DNA of 64,000 nucleotides, taken from Lentinula raphanica (lineage: Eukaryota > Basidiomycota > Agaricomycetes > Agaricales > Omphalotaceae). The stretch's first letter is position 1; every line of letters begins with the position of its first letter. Positions 56,344-64,000 of the stretch are shown one piece after another. The stretch covers positions 1,054,001 to 1,118,000 of the forward strand of contig JANVFP010000018.1 in assembly GCA_027919835.1 (NCBI GenBank). The letters run 5' to 3'. A program made the translations under genes and the position numbers. The notes under the pieces are model-generated. The model ran no database searches. It saw only the letters and a program-made list of their open reading frames with translations, and was not told the DNA's origin.

Positions 56344-57384
56344 ATGTCCGAAATTGGTGACAACCCAATCCAACCCCCACAGACTCCTGCTCATGTTCCA
56401 CCACCACCCCTGAAACCCCTACTCGCTCCCCCTAGCATCTTTGATGGAGATTATGCCAAATTCCGAGCATGGAACCGAACCCTCATGGCATACATGCGGG
56501 AGTTAGGCGAAACCAAACAAGTTACCAATGACAATCGAGCCATTGCCATTGCCCTTTCCTTTATGAAGGGAGGGAGAGCAGACGCCTGGGTGGAAGTCCT
56601 TTATGATGACTACTGTGATGAGAACACTGGAACCTGGGAAATCACGTTCATACAGTTTATGGAAAAACTTAAGAAGGATTTCACTAGTGTCGCTCAAGAA
56701 AAGGAAGCCAGGGATAGACTTAAATATATCCGACAAGGAAAGACCTCAGCCGAAGACTTTTTCAAGGAGTTTGAATTACTTGTCAAAGAGGCTGGGTATG
56801 ACAAGGATGATAACTATGTCCTGGAAATTGCAGAAGGAGCCGTCGACCCTTCTATAATGACTAGTCTCATCCAGAACCGTACCGAAGACTTCAGTTCATA
56901 CAAGGAACTGAAGAAACTTGTTACAGGAGCTGACAATCTTCGACGCAGATGGGCAGAACAGAAACGTGGCTATGGGTATTTCAGATGGAATACCAATCCA
57001 CAAGTACAGAACCGTGGACAGTCATCTATGCAGCAGCAGTACAGCCGACAGGAGCCAAAGAAATGGGACAATGGACGAGCTGCGGGTTCTTTCCCTGTGG
57101 CACGACGTGATGGCACCGGAATGACCTTCGGAGGATCTGGACGACCAATGGACCTTGACCGGGCAAGGGCAAATGGTCTTTGCTTCAATTGTGGTGAACA
57201 AGGCCACATCAGTAGGAACTGCCCAAAGAAAGGCAAAGCAGCTGTTCGTAATATAGAAATAGGTAGCACAGATACAGACATTCGTAGCGTAGAAACTACT
57301 TCACCTAGTCTACCTACAGGATTTGATATGGAACAATTCACGGCCTTTGCCAATATGATGGGTTTTGTAAAGGCTCCCCAGTAA
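56344..57384 (+). CDS. Ty3/gypsy Gag with CCHC zinc knuckle
   Basis: 346 residues. A Pro-rich start (PPPPLKPLLAPPSIFDGDYA) leads into the capsid domain typical of fungal gypsy Gag (FRAWNRTLMAYM, IAIALSFMKGGRADAWVE, FKEFELLVKEAGY, about residues 40-165). A Gln/Arg-rich basic region and the single zinc knuckle CFNCGEQGHISRNC (about residues 280-293) follow. The frame is intact. Gag forms the virus-like particle and binds element RNA (family knowledge). Confidence 0.93.
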   Translation: MSEIGDNPIQPPQTPAHVPPPPLKPLLAPPSIFDGDYAKFRAWNRTLMAYMRELGETKQVTNDNRAIAIALSFMKGGRADAWVEVLYDDYCDENTGTWEITFIQFMEKLKKDFTSVAQEKEARDRLKYIRQGKTSAEDFFKEFELLVKEAGYDKDDNYVLEIAEGAVDPSIMTSLIQNRTEDFSSYKELKKLVTGADNLRRRWAEQKRGYGYFRWNTNPQVQNRGQSSMQQQYSRQEPKKWDNGRAAGSFPVARRDGTGMTFGGSGRPMDLDRARANGLCFNCGEQGHISRNCPKKGKAAVRNIEIGSTDTDIRSVETTSPSLPTGFDMEQFTAFANMMGFVKAPQ

Positions 57385-57761
57385 ATGTAGGTCTGGAGGA
57401 GCGTAGTAATTTAAATACTTCGGATATGGTAGATAGCAAGCTGGACTTCGTTATAACAACTGGTACTGTAGAAAAACACGCATCTACTTTTACCAAACCT
57501 ATGAAATCCGAAGTAGATAGAAAGCCTACAAGATACGAACCCAACACGGTAGAATGGACTGCTCAACGGCTCAGGGAAGGGAAACTCCCAAAAGCAGTTG
57601 GACTTTTAAGGGCCTGGATGCCATCTTCGCGAGTCAGAGAAGCCTCGGAAGAAACAGTCACAGAAATACGCTCATTGAACTGGAAAAAAGCTGTAGAAGC
57701 TGTCAAAAGCCTTAAAGGCAAGAAAAGCTATGTACGCGGTACACGCGGTAACGAGGTATAA
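57366..57761 (+). pseudogene. Start of gypsy Pol in the -1 frame, truncated
   Basis: The frame overlaps the end of gag and lies in the -1 frame relative to it (VGLEERSNLNTSDMVDSKLD around 57387, on to RGTRGNEV). This is the layout expected when Pol is made by -1 frameshifting. It stops at 57761 before a protease DSG motif, so only an N-terminal spacer is left. Confidence 0.5.
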
Positions 57762-59905
57762 AGTCGGTTCTTAGTATAATGCCTTATGACAGGTCCCTTA
57801 GCACGAACACAGAGTACGACTTCACGGATTCGTCAATCAAATTGTATTTATAGCGAGGTGTGGGGCGTTGTCAGAGATTCCGCACTATCTGATATCTCAA
57901 GTCGAACGCAGTCTTGTAAGATCTTTTAGATCAGCAATACTGGTCAGCAGAACGAAGTGACACGGATATACCAGTCGTAAGATCTGGACTAAGGGGTTGT
58001 TTTGAACGGCTTCCGCTCGGATAAGGGTTTTTAGGCTCGGAAAGCAACGGGGTACCAGACGTTATGGTAGACCAATCGATTCCGCTCCCGGGTGAAGCAG
58101 TACTGATCACTATTCTCAGTAAAACCTCGAAGATCACGCAGATCACCAATCACTACGTGTCAACTTGAACAGAGCCACCAAAACTCTGCACGTTCACTCG
58201 GCACAACCTGAGACCAAGTCCTCTGTATCTCCGGAACGGAGTCTACCTTCAACTAGCAAGTGACAGACACCAAGTCAAACCACTCAAAAGTCGGGCTTAT
58301 CGCGATGAAGTAACACACTTAATCTGCAAGGTCCGGTACGGCTTAGAAGCCTTTACTCCCACGTATGGATGAAAAGGATTACCAGTTCAGAGAGATCTGG
58401 GCGCGAAACTTATTTCATTTGTGCGGATACAGGTCTTTAAGTACACTACGAAAAGTCCAATACCCGTATTTGTCCTTGATCTAGTAGATCTAGCTATTTC
58501 TACGGACGGAGTCCGATAATATACACTTAAATAGTAAAATATGACTGAAACGATACAAACACGCAAGGAAATAGTAAGGAAAACAGAGAAAAAGATGAAA
58601 CTTGTCCGTATGTCGTCGTACTTTCGCCAGATCTAGAGGATCAAGCAAGTTCCGACCATGGTCTGTGCGGCATCCACATGCTAGGGTGCCTAACTCGTCA
58701 GAGCGACTCCTGCCTGTGTTGCTCAAGTGTTTCCGACGAATTTGCTTCCGCGGAATGGTAGTGGTCTTCCCAAGTTAATGAGATAGCCTCGTAACAGCGG
58801 TTGATCTCGCGGATCAGATAGGTCTGGTCCGTAGCTTTCGAACGGTATGCATATGGCCTGGTGTTCCGGAGCGGACAATGAAGATAAATGCTTCAGAAGT
58901 GTTTTCCGTAGGTTTCCGCGCGTTTCCGTGAGTGCTGGTCAAAGCTGTACATAGCATACGCTGTATCCCAGTTTAGAACTTGAACATATGCGTGTTTCCG
59001 CTGCGGGTTTCACCCGTACTGCCACGGAAATGCTAGATCATCATGTTTCCGACGGTTTCCGCTACTTTGCGTAGGGTTTCCGTGTGGTAACTCGTCCGGA
59101 TAGGTTCTCATCGTGTCTGATCTGCTAGATCAAGTGAAATTTCCGTCATCACAGCCAAGTACCAAGCTCAGTTGTGCCGATCCGGCAGATCTTGATACTA
59201 AGTCGATATTCCCTTGGTGTGCTCGTACCAGTAGTCCGCATTCTTGAAGGATCCCCGACCAAGGGTGCGAGCAATAGCTCTAAGTGGATATTCATGGCTG
59301 ATCCTGCCAAAGGATCTGTATCCTAGCTTATACTGATACAAGTTTGACTGCTAGTTCGGGCTCACTACAGTCCTTATTGATACTATGCAACGGTCTAAGT
59401 TGATCTTTTTGATCATTGCACGCCTGCGCGGAAAAACCGCGCAACATCTCCCCCAAACTAAAGATCTGACCGTCCCCGGTCATCGCTATGGGTAGTGTAG
59501 GCTCGTATCCCTCGAAAGGAGTGGTACTGTAGCTGATCCGACAGATCAATCACTTTTTCCGCAACATTCTGACTTGATTATACCCGGTGATCTAACAGAT
59601 CAAGTTGATCCGTTGATCTTAGCACCCGTACCGACAACTCCGCTGTCCTCTTGTCGAAGACGCTAAGTCCTCGGTTTGTTATCGGCGCTTAATTTCCGAG
59701 TGTGATATCATGACGTAAATCACGCTTCTAATTCTATCACATCACATACACACTTCCTCGAAACAACTTCTTTTCAACATTTTACATACTATCCCAGTGC
59801 CTAGGCCTGGGATTAGCAAATGCTGACAAAGGTTCAACGGACTTGGAAAATTTTCTAAGTTCGTTTTGCCCTTTCCCTCCCATCATCGTCTCTGCTCTCT
59901 ATACG
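57762..59905. other. 2.1 kb non-coding region with repeated GATC-N5-GATC dyads and TTTCCG motifs
   Basis: No ORF of interest. Nine GATC-N5-GATC motifs occur at 57920, 58132, 58478, 58630, 58803, 59119, 59179, 59535 and 59589, plus an N9 variant near 59299. TTTCCG occurs about ten times between 58730 and 59700. The region lies immediately upstream of an unrecognised gene and could be its control region or the subterminal part of a transposon. Confidence 0.7.
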
Positions 59906-61360
59906 ATGGCGTCCTCCTCGAAGTCATCGGCGTCCAAGCATCCTCTTCCAAAGACATCGGGTAACCGGGTCTATGGCGTCACGCCTGCTGCTCCTCCTTC
60001 TGCGTCTTCGTTCACCGATCCTGCTGATGGCCCTTCCCAAGTCTCGTTTGACACTTCACTGCGTATCTTAGGTTCTACACCTCCGGATAAGAGTTCCTTA
60101 TTTCTCCCTGCGTCGGCAGAGGAATGTTCTGTCTTGGTTAATAACTTTCGTCGTTTCCCCAACTCCAAACCTCCGGCCTTCCATCTGCCTCAGTACGCCG
60201 ATCCGGAGAAAGTACAGTTCAAGGCCATCCTCGACACCATCGATAATTCTCCTGGCCCTACCACCTTCTATCCACCCCAGTTAATCACCACGTGCGAGTT
60301 GTTCTCCAAAGGCCGCCTGTCCACTGGCCAGGGCCTGCATTTGTATCAGGCGTTGACGATCCTTCAGCGAGCCTTCGCAAAGATCATGGGTGGTCATCAT
60401 GCCAAATCCGAGAACCGTCGCCGCATTTTGCAGTTCTTGGCTGTCCCTAATTTCAAACATTGTTTGGTACGTCTCTCCTGCTCCCTCACTTGCTCCGTCT
60501 AACCTGCTTCGGCCTTTCTAGGAGTACTATCACCTCTACTGGCATTATACGTCCAACTGTCCGCTCTTTGCACCGATTCTTGTTGCACTAATCTGCGACT
60601 TCTGCGCGGATCACTTAACGCCGGAAGAGTACGCCTCTAAGATCTATAATGGCAAGGCCCGTGATGGGTACGGTATGAGTTCGAAGACTCATCAACGCGT
60701 AAAGGTAAGTTCCTGCGTGTACCGGAGTTCGATTCACACTCAGTTTCCTCATAAGATTACCTGCCCGAGCCCATGTCTCTTAGGCAGCTTGCCATCCCTA
60801 TCCCGTTTGACGCTACTACACGCGAAGGCCAGATCATTGTGACCATAGCCAGCCGAGGTACTGACGTCGACCAAATTCGTCAACCGCGTACCAACATCGC
60901 GCTTCGACCCGATCCTTCCTCGCGTATCGTTGTGCCCAAGCCTTCCAAAGTTCGTTCTGGCCGTAAGGAACCATTTCCTCCTCCATCCCAGCGTCGTCCG
61001 CCTTCCCCAAAGGAGGATGAGTCCAGTTCAGAGGCTTCGTCGCGTCATGGCGTTTCAGCACCTTCTTCTCCACAGCGGTTCCCACTCTCGAGATCCCCGG
61101 TTCCCGAAGTCCTGGTCGTTGAGGATGAGGACGACGATGAACCTGATTTGTTCATACAGCCTCCAGACCCCGTTCCTCCGGGTAAGTTTTTCTGATGTCA
61201 TCTTCTTCCTGCCGTTCACTGACTTTACACCCCATCCAGTTACTCGCCTGAGTATCGCGCGGGCCGCGAAAACCAAACACCTGACTGGGGATGCTGCCAC
61301 GAAAAACTCGGCTCCTCCTACGAAACGGGAACGAGACTCTGTCGTCACCGAAGCTGATCA
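59906..61360 (+). CDS. Unrecognised multi-exon gene, 3' end missing or displaced by a foldback element
   Basis: The ATG at 59906 opens MASSSKSSASKHPLPKTSG. Exon 1 runs to 60466 and joins in phase to exon 2 starting at GAGTACTATCACC (YYHLYWHYTSNCPLFAPILV, then FCADHLTPEEYASKIYNGKA), ending with KTHQRVK before a GTAAGT near 60704. A third exon encodes MSLRQLAIPIPFDATTREGQ and a long Ser/Pro/acidic region, but its frame does not connect in phase with exon 2 by any AG I could find. A fourth exon (VTRLSIARAAKTKHLTGDAA to TEADQ) ends at a GTAGGT donor at 61361, and the foldback element starts 24 bp later. Low-complexity ends flank a folded middle. No domain recognised; it may be a transposon gene or a basidiomycete-specific gene. 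Confidence 0.5.
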
Positions 61361-61384
61361 GGTAGGTTCTACTGCCTCCACTCG

Positions 61385-64000
61385 CAGCTGAAGCTGTAAG
61401 AGCTTCGCGAAGTAGTCCGATAAGTCTCGAAGATTACTTCGCGAAGTAACCCGAGTGGCTCTCGAAGCTCAAAAAACCCTTTCGGGCAGGCCAGTAGGGC
61501 TCCGGGGGGTGCTCGGCTATTTAGTATATTTATTAATATTCAATAATTCTTTTATTATTTAATAGGTATATTATAATAAATCTACTTCGCGAAGCTATGC
61601 TGCACTTCGCGAAGTGACTACATTTACGACAATCATGAAATCAGGTAAATTAGGGTTACATCATTACGTCATTGATTTCCTTTTTGGGTTATGGTATTTT
61701 TGAATAGAAAAATGCATGTTATGATATCATTGATTTTGGGATGCTAAAAATCACAGATGAATCCAAAAATGGCTATAGGGAGGTACTGGCTACCTCAGGC
61801 ACATCAAAATTGCCTAAAAAGGAAATTGGTCCAAAAATAGAACTTGATCTCATCAGGTAGCAAAAAATCTGAAAAAATCATGAAAAATACTCAAAAAATT
61901 CAGGGTCACCTCAATGGCGCTGAAAACGCAAAATAAAAAAAAATACGCGACAAGTGTAAAAATTTTTATCACTCCAAATCATACCAGATCCTCTATACAT
62001 TGAGTATATATGATGTACATGCTATTTTTAGCACCCCTGGTACACTCAGATACTCAGAATGGCTTATATCATTCAATATATTCAGCACACATCAGCAAAA
62101 CTGACCTGGTGCCTAGGCTGCCTAGAGATACCCCCTAAAACCTCAGCAGTTTAAAAACTTTGAGTTTGCCTGAAAAAGCCTGAGCAAGCCTGAGTTTGCC
62201 TGAAAAAGCCTGGGCAAGCCTGAGTTTGCCCCAGATTTCTTTGGGTGCTTTGGGAGAGCCTAGGTTTTGGGGGGTATCTCTGGGTTACCTAGGCCAAGGG
62301 TAATTTTCCTGATGCACTCAATGCTTATTATACTTAACACACTTAACAATGAAAAAACTCAGAATAGTAGTAATGTATATCATACTCAACACACTCAACA
62401 ATGAAAAACCTCGAAACAGTGTTCATGTGTATTATACTTAACACACATAACACACTTAACAATGAAAAAACTCGGAATAGTAGTAATGTATTTCATACCC
62501 AACACACTCAATGATGAAAAACCTCGAAACAGTGTTCATGTGTGTTATACTCAACACACATAATGCACTTAACAATGAAAACCCTCAGAACAGTGTTCAT
62601 ATATATTATACTTAACATACTCAACACACTTGACACATTTCATCAATCAATATAACATACTTAACAATCAAAAACTCGGAGTAGTGTTATCACACATTAT
62701 ACTTAACACACTTGATCAGTAAGTATAACATACCTTCAATAGGACATTGTTATACTATGACACACTTATAACAACGAGTTTTGGGCGCTTATGGGCGCTT
62801 ATTTGGGGTTTTTGAGTCGAAATTCATTAATAGCACACTCAATAATTTTTGTGTGGGCTCTATATTGTGTCAGGATGTTGTCTATATCATATTCCTCTAG
62901 ATATAATTCGGAGAACTCAAAAATATAACCTGTGTGGCTAGCTATACTATGATCTTTTGTGATATAACAGTGTTTTATGTAAATGCCAATGCATATGTCC
63001 ATGTAATGCAAGTATACTGACGCTGGTCCATCAGGAAAGTACTCCTACAGTCTACTGGCAGTGTTTGTACATCATTCAGATAGCTATCATAAAGGTTAGA
63101 CTCTGTGATATACATGTACATGTTTCATGTACACTATAGATGTCTACACTTACATGTAACAATAGATGTCATATTCAATGACCCCCATTACAAATCTCTT
63201 GGCTGTATCACATAGAGTTAACATAGAATAGGTTATAGGATGACTCTTTTCATGACCCAGCAGCAGTTTGACTTCATAACATGGGTGTATGCACTGTCAT
63301 TTACATAAAACACTGTTATATTACAAAAGATTATAGTATAGCTAGCCACACAGGTTGTATTTTCGAGTTCTCCGAATTATATCTAGAGGAATATGATATA
63401 GACAACATCCTGACACAATATAGAGCCCACACAAAAATTATTGAGTGTGCTATTAATGAATTTCGACTCAAAAACCCCAAATAAGCGCCCATAAGCGCCC
63501 AAAACTCGTTGTTATAAGTGTGTCATAGTATAACAATGTCCTATTGAAGGTATGTTATACTTACTGATCAAGTGTGTTAAGTATAATGTGTGATAACACT
63601 ACTCCAAGTTTTTGATTGTTAAGTATGTTATATTGATTGATGAAGTGTGTTAAGTGTAACACACATGAGCACTGTTCTGAGTTTTTTCATTGTTAAGTGT
63701 GTTGAGTATGTTAAGTATAATACACATGAACACTGTTTCGAGCTTTTTCATTGTTGAGTGTGTTGAGTATGATATACATTACTACTATTCCGAGTTTTTT
63801 CATTGTTAAGTGTGTTAAGTGTGTTAAGTATAATACACATGAACACTATTTTGAGGTTTTTCATTGTTGAGTGTGTTGAGTATGATATACATTACTACTA
63901 TTCTGAGTTTTTTCATTGTTAAGTGTGTTAAGTATAATAAGCATTGAGTGTGCTGAATATATTGAATGATATAAGCCATTCTGAGTCACGAGTGTCTGAG
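61385..64000. mobile_element. Giant foldback element, copy C, cut by the window edge
   Basis: Starts CAGCTGAAGCTGTAAGAGCT with four subterminal CTTCGCGAAG palindromes (near 61401, 61427, 61585 and 61606). It runs through the left arm to a centre near 63142, defined by AACAACGAGTTTTGGGCGCT (62772) and its inverse ending 63513. The right arm continues to the edge; the remaining 0.9 kb or so lies outside. Compared with copy A its CpG palindromes are better preserved, so it may be younger. Each arm has about six 61-bp tandem units. Confidence 0.9.
62091..62314. mobile_element. 224-bp MITE nested in the left arm of foldback C
   Basis: The ends ATCAGCAAAACTGACC and the reverse complement of TAATTTTCCTGATG are imperfect inverted repeats of roughly 50 bp (AGATACCCCCTAAAACCT is mirrored by AGGTTTTGGGGGGTATCT). 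It is flanked by CAC (62088-62090 and 62315-62317). The matching right arm (rev. of 63930-63960) lacks it, showing an uninterrupted CAGCACACTCAATGC. Inside is a 30-bp tandem repeat (GAGTTTGCCTGAAAAAGCCT). Confidence 0.85.

Larger units (their letters stand above)
55459..57761 (+). mobile_element. Truncated Ty3/gypsy retrotransposon (leader, gag, start of pol)
   Basis: The unit contains the probable LTR, a leader of about 460 bp, a complete gag and an overlapping second frame that ends before any protease or reverse transcriptase. There is no second LTR within the window. It is a dead fragment. Confidence 0.75.

Noticed and set aside
57762..59842. 3' LTR of the gypsy element
   Set aside because: No stretch resembling the TATA-containing leader at 55459-55877 was found here.
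1..64000. tRNA genes
   Set aside because: I looked for B-box-like GGTTCGANTCC strings with a matching A box and acceptor stem and found none convincing; a tRNAscan run would settle it.

Overview
This 64 kb window is nuclear DNA from a basidiomycete fungus, most likely an agaricomycete (mushroom-forming class). The evidence is: many very short GT-AG introns (about 50-70 bp), a characteristic basidiomycete F-box protein, a fungal PDR-type ABC transporter pair, and Ty1/copia and Ty3/gypsy retrotransposons. No species call is justified. No CRISPR, tRNA or rRNA gene was seen.

Left part (1-12.4 kb, mostly ordinary genes): the 3' end of a Pin1/Ess1 prolyl isomerase, a MOSC-domain (mARC-like) membrane protein, a USP12/46-type ubiquitin hydrolase with a long disordered tail, an intronless GNAT-fold protein, and an F-box protein on the minus strand. 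Between 12.4 and 21.2 kb lies a secreted two-module protein gene of unknown function (minus strand). It is split by a full-length Ty1/copia element (12743-20112) with a perfect 5-bp target duplication. The copia element is itself split by a 2.19 kb insertion of an unrecognised, repeat-rich element (15741-17931).

Middle part (22-45.2 kb, gene-rich): an SSP120/nucleobindin-like EF-hand secretory protein with an apparent 1-base frameshift, two tandemly duplicated PDR ABC transporters (24.9-30.5 kb and 34.5-40.0 kb) that carry duplicated promoters and 3' flanks, the 20S proteasome subunit alpha-5, a divergently transcribed inositol monophosphatase, and a small secreted protein with a GSEAGSE repeat.

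Right part (46-64 kb, repeat-rich): two MITEs, mosaic direct repeats, a GCAGTA-type minisatellite containing a regular series of short palindromes, and a family of giant foldback (palindromic) elements. One foldback copy is complete (48.9-52.1 kb), a half copy follows it directly (52.1-53.8 kb), and a third runs off the right edge (from 61.4 kb). Between them lie a truncated Ty3/gypsy gag unit, a 1.7 kb stretch with nine GATC-N5-GATC dyads, and an unrecognised multi-exon gene in whose predicted intron the third foldback sits. The foldback family, the element inside copia pol and the GATC-dyad region are the least explained parts. Exon boundaries were placed by hand from splice signals, phase continuity and family knowledge; no alignment was run.
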